Source: Actinomycetota bacterium (GTDB lineage Bacteria > Actinomycetota > Actinomycetes > S36-B12). Taken from it: a DNA stretch of 64,000 nt. The stretch spans positions 496,001-560,000 of the forward strand of contig JADKGE010000002.1 in assembly GCA_016717115.1 (NCBI GenBank). Reading direction: 5' to 3'. Both the position numbers and the translations under genes were made by a program. Shown here piece after piece: positions 1 through 8,034 of the stretch. The notes beneath the pieces are model-generated. The model saw nothing but the letters and a program-made list of their open reading frames with translations, did no database searches and was not told the origin of the DNA. Each line of letters starts with the position of its first letter. Positions within the stretch are counted from its first letter, which is position 1.

Positions 1-957
1 GCAGTGATCGTGGAGGCGGCCGAACGGCTCCCCGGCCGACACCAGCACACCGCTCAGGAGGCCGCGGCCTTCCAGGCGGCCTGCTCAGAACTGCAGCGTC
101 GGGTGCTGCCGACGGCGCGGCGGGCGACGGTGTCGATGACGAGGGGCGCAGCCCGGCGGGCGGTGCTGGCGATCGACGCCGCCGGGGAGCGCCGCCGCCG
201 TCGCGAAGCCAGGTGCACCCGCGATGTGTACGTGTGCGACGAGCTCGACGGCATCTCGACCCTCATCGCTCGGATGTCGACCGAGGCCGCGCACGCCGTG
301 ATGACCGCGGTCGACGCGCTAGCCCACGACGACCGGTTCAGCCGGCGCGCCGTCGATGCCCCGGAAGGTGACGTCCCGACCGAAGCCACCACCACGATGG
401 GTGAGCGCCGCGTGGAGGCCTTTGCAGCGCTGGTCCTGCGGACCGAAGCCTCGGCCCCGCAGGTCCGGGCGCACCTCGACCTGGTCATCGACCTGCCCAC
501 CCTGGCGGACCTGGTCGGGGGTGTCACTGGGGGTGTCGTCGAGCTGCGGGGGTCCGGGCCGGTCAGCGCCGAGGTGGTCCGCGACCTGCTCGCCGACCCC
601 GAGGTGGCGGTGACGATGCGGCGGCTGGTCACCGACCCCGTCACCGGACACCTGCTCGACTACGGGCGCCGGGTCTACCGAGTGCCCCAGCGGCTGCGGG
701 AGTACGTCATCGCCAGGGACCGGGTCTGCCGGTTCCCCGGCTGCCGCCGCGCCGCCGCCCGATCCCAGATCGACCATGCCGACCCGTGGAACGACGGCGG
801 AGACACGTCACCGAGGAACCTCGGCGCGCTGTGCGTCAGGCACCACCAGCTCAAGACGCTCGCCGGCTGGACCGTTACCGACAGCAGAGCGGACGGCTCC
901 TGCACCTGGACCTCACCTCACGGCCGCGTCTACGAACACGCGCCCCCACCCTTCTGA
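1..957 (+). CDS. DUF222/HNH endonuclease-domain protein, 5' end outside window
   Basis: The reading frame is open from the first base, so the gene starts upstream; family members are usually over 400 residues and about 318 are visible. The C-terminus carries an HNH nuclease motif: a Cys pair (VCRFPGC), SQIDHADPW, then NLGALCVRHHQLK, which supplies the metal-binding Cys/His residues. The upstream part matches the DUF222 (REP13E12-like) domain found in many copies in actinobacterial genomes. The family is presumed to be a nuclease of mobile or repeated origin; its role in cells is unknown. No SD or start can be judged here. Confidence 0.85.
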   Translation, partial: AVIVEAAERLPGRHQHTAQEAAAFQAACSELQRRVLPTARRATVSMTRGAARRAVLAIDAAGERRRRREARCTRDVYVCDELDGISTLIARMSTEAAHAVMTAVDALAHDDRFSRRAVDAPEGDVPTEATTTMGERRVEAFAALVLRTEASAPQVRAHLDLVIDLPTLADLVGGVTGGVVELRGSGPVSAEVVRDLLADPEVAVTMRRLVTDPVTGHLLDYGRRVYRVPQRLREYVIARDRVCRFPGCRRAAARSQIDHADPWNDGGDTSPRNLGALCVRHHQLKTLAGWTVTDSRADGSCTWTSPHGRVYEHAPPPF

Positions 958-1026
958 GTCGAACCCGGTCCCAGCCCCATTCGTCGTGAACATTCGCGGC
1001 CCCTTACCCTGCGACGCAGGAGCACG

Positions 1027-1032
1027 TACCCT
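1027..1032 (+). promoter_or_regulatory. Candidate -10 box (TACCCT) for the aminotransferase gene
   Basis: TACCCT fits the actinobacterial TANNNT pattern and lies 33 nt before the ATG, leaving a short leader that contains the SD AAGGAG at 1054-1059. A second TACCCT-like run occurs about 20 nt upstream, so the exact promoter is uncertain. Confidence 0.35.
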
Positions 1033-1065
1033 GCTCGCGTCGGAAGAATCCCCAAGGAGCCAGCC

Positions 1066-2412
1066 ATGTCGTTCACCGCGGATCCCGCAGAGGGCCAGCG
1101 CATTCACGCACTCGATCGTGCGCACGTTTTCCACTCGTGGAGTGCGCAGGGCGCCCTCAACCCGATGGACATCGCCGCGGCCGAGGGCTGCTACGTCTGG
1201 GACTACGACGGCAATCGCTACCTCGACCTCTCGTCGCAGCTGGTCAACGTCAACATCGGTCACCAGCATCCGAAGGTCATCAAGGCGATCCAGGATCAGG
1301 CCGCCACTCTGGCCACCGTGGCACCGCAGCACGCCAACGCGGCACGCGGTGAGGCTGCCCACCGTATCGCCGAGATCGCGCCCGACGGCTTCAACAAGGT
1401 CTTCTTCACCAATGGCGGCGCCGACGCCATCGAGAACGCGGTCCGCATGGCGCGCATCCACACGGGCAAGCCGAAGGTGCTCTCCTTCTACCGCTCGTAC
1501 CACGGCAACACGGGCGTTGCGATCCAGGCGACGGGCGATCCGCGACGTTGGCCGAACGAGTACGCCCAGCACCAGGTGCACTTCTTCGGGCCCTACCTTT
1601 ACCGCTCGAGCTTCTGGTCGACCACGCCAGAGCAGGAGGCCGAGCGCGCACTGGAGCACCTCGAGCAGGTCATCCGATTCGAGGGCCCGAGCACGATCGG
1701 AGCCATCCTCATCGAGTCGGTCGTCGGCACCGCAGGCGTCCTCGTCCCCCCGCCCGGCTACATGGAGGGCGTCCGGGCCCTGTGCGACGAGCACGGAATC
1801 ATGTTCATCGCCGACGAGGTGATGGCGGGCTTCGGCCGCACGGGCACGTGGTTCGCGTTCGAGAACTTCAACGTCGTGCCCGACCTCATCGCCTTCGCCA
1901 AGGGCTCCAACTCCGGCTACGTGCCCGTGGGTGGCGTGATCATCTCCGACCCCATCGCCGCCACCTTCGACGAGCGGGTGTTCCCCGGTGGCCTGACGTA
2001 CTCCGGTCACCCCCTGGCCGCCGCGTCGATCGTCGCCTCCATCGATGCCATGAAGGAGGAGGGCATCGTGGAGAACGCCAAGCGCATCGGCGAGGACGTC
2101 CTCGGCCCCGGCCTGCGTGAGCTCGCCGAGCGCCATCGCGTGATCGGCGAGGTGCGCGGGCTCGGGGTGTTCTGGGCCCTCGACCTCGTGAGCAATCGCG
2201 AGACGCGCGAGCCGCTGGCGCCGTACGGCGGCACCTCGGCCGCGATGACGGAGTTGGGTGCGGAGATGAAGAAGCGCGGCGCACTGCCGTTCACGAACTT
2301 CAACCGACTCCATGTCGTGCCGCCGTGCACCATCACCGATGCCGAGGCGAAGGAGGGCCTGGCCATCCTCGACGAGGCCTTCGCGGTGATCGATAAGCAC
2401 TATCAGGGGTAG
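1066..2412 (+). CDS. Class III (PLP-dependent) aminotransferase
   Basis: This 448-residue protein is full length for class III aminotransferases. The PLP-binding segment is visible: FTNGGADAIENA (115-126), FYRSYHGNTG (141-150), the IADEV motif with Asp250, and the Schiff-base lysine Lys279 in AFAKGSNSGY. Overall it resembles taurine/putrescine/omega-amino acid:pyruvate transaminases, but the amino donor cannot be fixed from sequence. AAGGAG at 1054-1059 lies 6 nt before the ATG and sets the start. It precedes purD and lies about 8 kb from a polyamine-type transporter, so a polyamine or omega-amino acid substrate is plausible but is inference. Confidence 0.9.
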   Translation: MSFTADPAEGQRIHALDRAHVFHSWSAQGALNPMDIAAAEGCYVWDYDGNRYLDLSSQLVNVNIGHQHPKVIKAIQDQAATLATVAPQHANAARGEAAHRIAEIAPDGFNKVFFTNGGADAIENAVRMARIHTGKPKVLSFYRSYHGNTGVAIQATGDPRRWPNEYAQHQVHFFGPYLYRSSFWSTTPEQEAERALEHLEQVIRFEGPSTIGAILIESVVGTAGVLVPPPGYMEGVRALCDEHGIMFIADEVMAGFGRTGTWFAFENFNVVPDLIAFAKGSNSGYVPVGGVIISDPIAATFDERVFPGGLTYSGHPLAAASIVASIDAMKEEGIVENAKRIGEDVLGPGLRELAERHRVIGEVRGLGVFWALDLVSNRETREPLAPYGGTSAAMTELGAEMKKRGALPFTNFNRLHVVPPCTITDAEAKEGLAILDEAFAVIDKHYQG

Positions 2413-2425
2413 GCGCCGCCATCAC

Positions 2426-2431
2426 TAGGCT
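2426..2431 (+). promoter_or_regulatory. Leaderless -10 box (TAGGCT) of purD
   Basis: TAGGCT ends exactly 6 nt before the GTG of purD at 2438, so transcription would start at or next to the start codon. No SD precedes purD, which supports a leaderless mRNA and a promoter for purD-purB-purC-galE. Confidence 0.6.
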
Positions 2432-2437
2432 TGGCGC

Positions 2438-3712
2438 GTGAAGGTACTCGTCATCGGTTCGGGCGCGCGCGAGCACGCCCTCGTGACCTCCCTCCTCGCG
2501 GACGAGAACGTCACGGAGGTGGTGTGCGCACCCGGCAACGCCGGTATCGCCCTCGCGGTGCGAACCTGCGCCGTCGACTCGGCCGATCCCGCCGCCATCG
2601 CCGACCTGTCCGTCCGGGAGTCGGCTGACCTGGTCGTGATCGGGCCCGAGGTGCCCCTGGTCGCCGGTGCCGCCGACGCCGTGCGTGCCCGCGGGATCGC
2701 CTGCTTCGGCCCGTCCGCCGAGGCGGCACGGCTCGAGGGCAGCAAGGCGTTCGCCAAGCAGGTGATGGCTGAGGCCGGCGTGCCCACCTCGATGGCGCAC
2801 CTGTGCACGACCGTTGACGAGGTCGCCTCGGCGCTCGACCAGTTCGGCCCGCCCTACGTGGTCAAGGACGACGGGCTGGCGGCCGGCAAGGGCGTCGTCG
2901 TGACGTCCGACCGAGACACCGCCCTCGCCCACGCCCGCACCTGCCTGGACCGCAGCCCCGATGCGCAGGTGGTCATCGAGGAGTTCCTCGACGGCGAGGA
3001 GGTCTCCCTGTTCGCGATCACCGACGGCCTCACCGTCGTCCCCCTCCAGCCGGCCCAGGACTTCAAGCGGCTGGCCGACCACGACGAGGGGCCCAACACG
3101 GGCGGGATGGGTGCCTACTCACCGCTGCCCTGGGCGCCGCCGGACCTCGTCGAGGACATCACCGCGCGGGTGCTGCAGCCCATGGTCGACGCCATGCGAC
3201 ACCGCGGCACTCCGTTCGTGGGACTGCTCTATGCCGGCCTGGCCATGACGTCCCGGGGCGTGCGCGTCATCGAGTTCAACGCGCGCTTCGGCGACCCGGA
3301 GACCCAGGTGGTGCTCGCCAACCTCCGCAGTCCGCTGGCCACCCTCCTCCTTGCCGCCGCAACGGGCCGGCTGGCCGACGTGCCGCCCCTCGTGTGGCAG
3401 TCGGGCTACGCCGTCACCGTCGTGATCGCGGCCGCGGGCTACCCGGACGCCCCTCGAGGCGGCGACGTCGTCTCAGGGCTGGAGCAGGCCGCCGAGCTCG
3501 TCGGTGTCGAGGTCTTCCATGCCGGCACGACCGTTCTGGACGACGGCACCATCGCCTCGGCGGGCGGTCGCGTGCTGTCGGTGACGGCGCACGGGGAGAC
3601 CCTCGCCCGAGCCCGCGAGCACGCGTATTCGGCGGTCGACCTCATCACGCTGGCCGGCTCGCACCACCGCCGTGACATCGCCGAACGCGCCGCGGCGGGC
3701 GTGGAAGGATGA
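2438..3712 (+). CDS. purD: Phosphoribosylamine--glycine ligase (GARS)
   Basis: PurD makes glycinamide ribonucleotide from phosphoribosylamine, glycine and ATP, the second step of IMP synthesis. The 424 residues are the usual length. The N-terminus KVLVIGSGAREHAL is diagnostic, and the ATP-grasp region shows VVKDDGLAAGKGVVV, NTGGMGAYSP and IEFNARFGDPETQ. The GTG at 2438 is set by the family N-terminus and the leaderless -10. The downstream purB GTG follows the stop by only 4 nt, indicating one operon. Confidence 0.98.
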   Translation: MKVLVIGSGAREHALVTSLLADENVTEVVCAPGNAGIALAVRTCAVDSADPAAIADLSVRESADLVVIGPEVPLVAGAADAVRARGIACFGPSAEAARLEGSKAFAKQVMAEAGVPTSMAHLCTTVDEVASALDQFGPPYVVKDDGLAAGKGVVVTSDRDTALAHARTCLDRSPDAQVVIEEFLDGEEVSLFAITDGLTVVPLQPAQDFKRLADHDEGPNTGGMGAYSPLPWAPPDLVEDITARVLQPMVDAMRHRGTPFVGLLYAGLAMTSRGVRVIEFNARFGDPETQVVLANLRSPLATLLLAAATGRLADVPPLVWQSGYAVTVVIAAAGYPDAPRGGDVVSGLEQAAELVGVEVFHAGTTVLDDGTIASAGGRVLSVTAHGETLARAREHAYSAVDLITLAGSHHRRDIAERAAAGVEG

Positions 3713-3716
3713 CGAG

Positions 3717-5150
3717 GTGACCGCGAAGCCCTCGATCCCGAATGTCCTCGCCGGTCGGTACGCGTCCGTCGCCATGGCCGACGTCTGGTCGCCCGAGGCC
3801 AAGATCGTCATGGAACGCAGGCTGTGGCTCGCGGTGGCCAGTGCACAGGTCGACCTCGGCCTAAATGTGCCCGCAGGAGCGCTCGACGACTACAACGCGG
3901 TGATCCACCAGGTCGACCTCGACTCGATCGCCGAGCGCGAGCGGGTGACGAAGCACGACGTCAAGGCGCGCATCGAGGAGTTCAACGCCCTGGCGGGGCA
4001 CGAGCACATGCACGTGGGCATGACCTCGCGCGACCTCACCGAGAACGTTGAGCAACTGCAGGTGCGCGACTCGCTGCTCATCGTGCGGGACAAGTGCGTG
4101 GCCGCGCTGGACCGCCTGTCAGCACTCGCGGTCGTCTACTCGGACACGGCCATCACGGGGCGGTCGCACAACGTGCCCGCCCAGACCACCACGCTCGGCA
4201 AGCGCTTCGCTTCGGCGGCCGACGAGCTACTCGTGGCCTTCGAGCGCCTCGACGACCTCATCGGCCGCTATCCCCTGCGCGGCATCAAGGGGCCGATGGG
4301 CACCGCGCAGGACATGCTCGACCTGATGGACGGCGACGAGGATCGCCTTCGACGACTCGAGTCGGCGGTTGCGGCGCACCTCGGTTTCGCTCGGGTGCTC
4401 GACAGTGTCGGGCAGGTCTATCCCCGATCGCTCGACTTCGACGTGGTCTCGGCGCTGTCGCAGCTTGCGGCCGCTCCCTCGAGTCTGGCCACGACGATCC
4501 GGCTGATGGCCGGTCATGACCTGGTCACCGAGGGCTTCCGTCCGGGCCAGGTCGGCTCCTCAGCCATGCCGCACAAGATGAACTCGCGTTCCTGCGAGCG
4601 GGTGAACGGGTTCGCCGTGCTCCTGCGCGGCTACCTCACCATGGTCGCTGACCTGTCCGGATCTCAGTGGAACGAGGGCGACGTCTCCTGCTCCGTTGTG
4701 CGCCGGGTGGCGCTGCCCGACGCGTTCTTCGCCCTCGACGGGCTGTTCGAGACCTTCCTCACGGTGCTGGACGAGTTCGGCGCGTTCCCGGCCGTCATCG
4801 ACCGCGAGCTCGAGCGGTACCTGCCGTTCCTGTCGACCACGAAGGTGCTCATCGCGGCCGTGCGCAAGGGCGTCGGGCGGGAGACGGCGCACGAGGCCAT
4901 CAAGGAGCATGCGGTGGAAGTGGCCCTGGCCATGCGGGAGAGCGGCCAGGCCGACAACGACCTTCTCGATCGCCTCGCGGCGGATGCGCGACTGGGCCTG
5001 AGCAGGACGGAGCTCGAGGCGCTGATCGCCGATCCCCTCTCGTTCACCGGCGCGGCGGCGAGCCAGGTCCGGGCCGTGGCCGACCGCGTCGCCGTCGTGG
5101 TCGAACGCTTCCCCGATGCCGCGTCCTACCGACCTGGAGACATCCTGTGA
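3717..5150 (+). CDS. purB: Adenylosuccinate lyase
   Basis: PurB releases fumarate from SAICAR in IMP synthesis and from adenylosuccinate in AMP synthesis. At 477 residues it is normal for the fumarase/aspartase superfamily. The signature loop GSSAMPHKMNSRSCERVNG is intact, and MTSRDLTEN supplies the other conserved active-site region. The frame is open further upstream inside purD, but the GTG at 3717, 4 nt after the purD stop, gives the expected N-terminus (TAKPSIPNVLAGRY). Its stop overlaps the purC start in GTGA, so translation is probably coupled. Confidence 0.97.
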   Translation: MTAKPSIPNVLAGRYASVAMADVWSPEAKIVMERRLWLAVASAQVDLGLNVPAGALDDYNAVIHQVDLDSIAERERVTKHDVKARIEEFNALAGHEHMHVGMTSRDLTENVEQLQVRDSLLIVRDKCVAALDRLSALAVVYSDTAITGRSHNVPAQTTTLGKRFASAADELLVAFERLDDLIGRYPLRGIKGPMGTAQDMLDLMDGDEDRLRRLESAVAAHLGFARVLDSVGQVYPRSLDFDVVSALSQLAAAPSSLATTIRLMAGHDLVTEGFRPGQVGSSAMPHKMNSRSCERVNGFAVLLRGYLTMVADLSGSQWNEGDVSCSVVRRVALPDAFFALDGLFETFLTVLDEFGAFPAVIDRELERYLPFLSTTKVLIAAVRKGVGRETAHEAIKEHAVEVALAMRESGQADNDLLDRLAADARLGLSRTELEALIADPLSFTGAAASQVRAVADRVAVVVERFPDAASYRPGDIL

Positions 5151-6052
5151 CCACCGCGCCATCGGGGGGCCCCGACTACGGGCTCCCGCCCGAGTACGAG
5201 CACCTCTACTCGGGCAAGGTCCGCGACCTCTACCGCACCCCCGACGACCGCCTCCTGTTCGTCGCCAGTGACCGGATCTCGGCCTACGACTGGGTGCTGC
5301 CCACCACGATCCCGGACAAGGGCCGCATCCTCACCTCGTTGTCGAAGTGGTGGTTCACGCAGCTCGAAGGGGTGGTGCCGAACCACGTGTCGTCGGGCCG
5401 CATCCCGAAGGCGGTGGCGGGCCGGGCCATGGTCTGCGAGCGCCTCGAGATGATCCCCGTGGAGTGCGTCGTGCGGGGCTACCTCGCGGGCTCGGGTCTC
5501 ACCGAGTACCTCGCAACGGGGTCGATCTGCGGCAACGGGCTGCCGCCCGGCCTCAAGGACGGGTCCGAGCTCCCCAAGCACCTGTTCACCCCGGCCACGA
5601 AGGCGGCCCTCGGCGAGCACGACGTGAACGTCACCTACGACGAGGTCATCGTGGCGATCGGCCAGGAGGAGGCGCAGGAGCTCAAGCGCATGTCGCTCGC
5701 GGTCTACGAGATCGCCCGCGAGATCGCCCGCGAGCGAGGCCTGATCCTCGCCGACACGAAGTTCGAGTTCGGCGTCGCCCGCTCTGGCAAGCACACGAAT
5801 CGCATCGTGCTGGCCGACGAGGTGCTCACCCCCGATTCGTCGCGGTACTGGGATATGAGCACGTGGCAGCCAGGGGGCCAGCAGCCGTCGTTCGACAAGC
5901 AGTTCGTCCGCGACTGGCTGACGTCACCGGAGTCCGGCTGGGACCGGGCGGCGAACGTGCCCCCGCCGCCACTGCCCGACGAGGTCGTCGAGCGCACTCG
6001 CGCGAAGTACGTGGAGGCCTACGAACGACTCACGGGAGAGGTCTTCAGTTGA
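5147..6052 (+). CDS. purC: Phosphoribosylaminoimidazole-succinocarboxamide synthase (SAICAR synthase)
   Basis: PurC joins aspartate to CAIR using ATP; PurB then acts on the product. The 301-residue form is the longer bacterial/fungal type. Visible landmarks are SGKVRDLY near the N-terminus (ATP site), SDRISAYDW, VECVVRGYLAGSG and ILADTKFEFG. The GTG at 5147 overlaps the purB stop (GTGA); the same frame is open far upstream through purB, but only this start gives a normal PurC. Its own stop overlaps the TTG of galE. Confidence 0.97.
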   Translation: MTTAPSGGPDYGLPPEYEHLYSGKVRDLYRTPDDRLLFVASDRISAYDWVLPTTIPDKGRILTSLSKWWFTQLEGVVPNHVSSGRIPKAVAGRAMVCERLEMIPVECVVRGYLAGSGLTEYLATGSICGNGLPPGLKDGSELPKHLFTPATKAALGEHDVNVTYDEVIVAIGQEEAQELKRMSLAVYEIAREIARERGLILADTKFEFGVARSGKHTNRIVLADEVLTPDSSRYWDMSTWQPGGQQPSFDKQFVRDWLTSPESGWDRAANVPPPPLPDEVVERTRAKYVEAYERLTGEVFS

Positions 6053-7020
6053 GCACCTGGCTGGTCACCGGCGGAGCCGGGTACATCGGCGCGCATGTCG
6101 TCACCGCCCTCATCGCGAGCGGCCGCGACGTCGTGGTCTACGACGACTTCTCGGCTGGGCTCGACCGGCGCGTGCCCGAGGGCGTTCCCGTCGTCCGGGC
6201 CGACGTCCATGACCGCCATGCCCTCGAGGCTGCCTTCGCCGACCACGATGTCGACGGCGTCATCCACCTCGCCGCCAAGAAGGCGGCCGGGGAGTCGGTC
6301 GACATCCCGCTGTACTACTACCGGGAGAACGTCGACGGGCTGCTCTCCGTGCTCGAGTCCATGCAGGCGGCCGGGGTCAGCCACCTGGTGTACTCGTCGT
6401 CGGCGGCCGTCTACGGCACGCCGGAGTCCAACCCGGTCACCGAGGACGCCTACCTGAAGCCGGAGTCGCCCTACGGCGAGACGAAGGTCGTGGGCGAGTG
6501 GCTGGCCCGCGACTGCGGAATCGCCTGGGGCCTGTCGTGGGTGGCCCTGCGGTACTTCAACGTGGCCGGCGCCGGCTCCGATGCCCTGGGCGACAACAGC
6601 GTGAACAACCTCATCCCCATGGTTTTCGAGGCCCTCGAACGGGGTGAGCGACCGCGGATCTTCGGCGAGGACTACGCCACGCCCGACGGCACCTGTGTGC
6701 GCGACTACGTGCACGTCGCCGACCTGGCGGAGGCCCACGTCTACGCCGCCGCCGCCTGCGAGGTGGGGGGCAGCGCCACGGCCTTCAACGTCGGACGTGG
6801 GGTGGGGTCGTCCGTCCGCGAGGTCATGGACATGGTCAGCGAGGTGCTCGACCGGGACATCGCGCCCCTCGTGGTCGAGCGCCGCCCCGGCGACCCCGAC
6901 GCCACCTTCGCCGCCACCGATCGGATCGCGCGCGACCTCGGCTGGCGGGCGTCCCGCGACCTGCGCGAGATGGTCACGTCGGCCTGGTCGGCGTGGCAGG
7001 CGACCTCGTCGGCCCCGTGA
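6049..7020 (+). CDS. galE: UDP-glucose 4-epimerase
   Basis: This extended short-chain dehydrogenase interconverts UDP-glucose and UDP-galactose with bound NAD+. The 323 residues include the NAD motif TGGAGYIGAH near the N-terminus, VYSSSAAVYG, the catalytic Tyr/Lys in YGETK and RYFNVAGA. The TTG at 6049 overlaps the purC stop (TTGA), which, with the motif a few residues in, fixes the start. It sits inside the purine operon between purC and purS, an unusual place for a cell-envelope sugar enzyme; it may simply share transcription. Confidence 0.93.
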   Translation: MSTWLVTGGAGYIGAHVVTALIASGRDVVVYDDFSAGLDRRVPEGVPVVRADVHDRHALEAAFADHDVDGVIHLAAKKAAGESVDIPLYYYRENVDGLLSVLESMQAAGVSHLVYSSSAAVYGTPESNPVTEDAYLKPESPYGETKVVGEWLARDCGIAWGLSWVALRYFNVAGAGSDALGDNSVNNLIPMVFEALERGERPRIFGEDYATPDGTCVRDYVHVADLAEAHVYAAAACEVGGSATAFNVGRGVGSSVREVMDMVSEVLDRDIAPLVVERRPGDPDATFAATDRIARDLGWRASRDLREMVTSAWSAWQATSSAP

Positions 7021-7030
7021 CCGTGGGGGA

Positions 7031-7036
7031 TAGGCT
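7031..7036 (+). promoter_or_regulatory. Candidate -10 box (TAGGCT) of the purSQL operon
   Basis: TAGGCT identical to the purD box lies just after galE. A start near A7043 would give a leader of about 60 nt before purS, which has its own SD (AGGAG at 7093-7097). This suggests that purS-purQ-purL can be transcribed separately from purD-galE. Confidence 0.5.
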
Positions 7037-7102
7037 GGGGGCACTTCCCCATTGGCACCGCTTCACCGTCTGATCTCTGCCCCGCCGATCACAGGAGCGC
7101 CC

Positions 7103-7357
7103 GTGGCCCGCGTCGTCGTCGACGTCATGCTCAAGCCGGAGATCCTCGACCCTCAGGGCCGGGCCGTCCAGGGGGCCCTCGGCCGACTGGGGCTCACCGG
7201 GGTATCCGATGTGCGGCAGGGCAAGCAGTTCGTGATCGACATCGAGGGTGACCTCGAGGGTGACCGACTTGCGCTCATGCACACCCTCGCCGAGGAACTG
7301 CTCAGCAACCCGGTCATCGAGGACTACTCGATGACGGTGCTGGAGGACGCGCAGTGA
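7103..7357 (+). CDS. purS: Phosphoribosylformylglycinamidine synthase subunit PurS
   Basis: PurS is the small structural subunit of the three-part FGAM synthase and bridges PurL and PurQ. The 84 residues show the family pattern: a beta-strand start ARVVVDVMLKPEILDPQG, then VRQGKQFVIDI and the C-terminal LLSNPVIEDY. The GTG at 7103 with AGGAG 5 nt upstream is chosen over an ATG-equivalent at 7052, which would add 17 residues unlike the family. It overlaps purQ by 4 nt. Confidence 0.95.
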   Translation: MARVVVDVMLKPEILDPQGRAVQGALGRLGLTGVSDVRQGKQFVIDIEGDLEGDRLALMHTLAEELLSNPVIEDYSMTVLEDAQ

Positions 7358-8034
7358 ACCCACGGGTCGGCGTCGTCACGTTCCCCGGATCGCTCGACGA
7401 TCGCGACGCGGCCCGCGCCGTGCGCATCGCCGGTGGCGAGCCTGTTGCCCTGTGGCACGGTGATGACGACCTCAGGAGCGTCGACGCGGTGGTGCTGCCC
7501 GGCGGCTTCTCCTACGGCGACTACCTGCGCTGCGGAGCCATCGCCCGGTTCGCCCCCGTCATGCACTCGATCGTGGAGGGCGCCAAGAGCGGGCTGCCGG
7601 TCCTGGGCATCTGCAACGGATTCCAGATCCTGTGCGAGTCGCACCTGCTGCCCGGCGCGCTCACCCGCAACGACTCCCTGCACTTCATCTGCCGCGACCA
7701 GCGCCTCCGCATCGAGGACACCACGTCGATGTGGACGTCCGACTACGAGCCCGGCGACGAGATCGTGATCCCGCTGAAGAACGGCGAGGGTGGCTTCGTC
7801 GCCGACGAGAAGACGCTCGACATGCTCGAGGGCGAGGGCCGCGTCATCGCCCGGTACCTCGAGCTCAATCCCAACGGCAGCCGCCGCGACATCGCCGGCA
7901 TCCGCAACGAGCGCGGCAACGTCGTCGGGCTCATGCCCCATCCCGAGCACGCCGTCGAGGCCCTCGTCGGGCCCACCACCGACGGCCTGGCGTTCTTCAC
8001 CAGTGTCCTGAACTCGCTGGTCGGTGCGGCATGA
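7354..8034 (+). CDS. purQ: Phosphoribosylformylglycinamidine synthase subunit PurQ (glutaminase)
   Basis: PurQ is the class I glutamine amidotransferase that feeds ammonia to PurL. Its 226 residues contain the oxyanion/nucleophile region GICNGFQIL, with the catalytic Cys, and the His-Glu pair in MPHPEHA near the C-terminus; PGGFSYGDYLR is a further family motif. GTG at 7354 overlaps the purS stop (GTGA), and its stop overlaps the purL ATG (ATGA). The tight coupling fits equal production of the three subunits. Confidence 0.97.
   Translation: MNPRVGVVTFPGSLDDRDAARAVRIAGGEPVALWHGDDDLRSVDAVVLPGGFSYGDYLRCGAIARFAPVMHSIVEGAKSGLPVLGICNGFQILCESHLLPGALTRNDSLHFICRDQRLRIEDTTSMWTSDYEPGDEIVIPLKNGEGGFVADEKTLDMLEGEGRVIARYLELNPNGSRRDIAGIRNERGNVVGLMPHPEHAVEALVGPTTDGLAFFTSVLNSLVGAA

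Noticed and set aside
913..2400. Minus-strand open frame of 495 codons opposite the aminotransferase
   Set aside because: Composition is Arg/His/Asp-rich without family signals; the plus-strand enzyme explains the region.
5347..7020. Possible purC-galE fusion suggested by a continuous 557-codon frame
   Set aside because: The upstream half is purC read in the wrong frame; GalE motifs begin at the TTG overlapping the purC stop.
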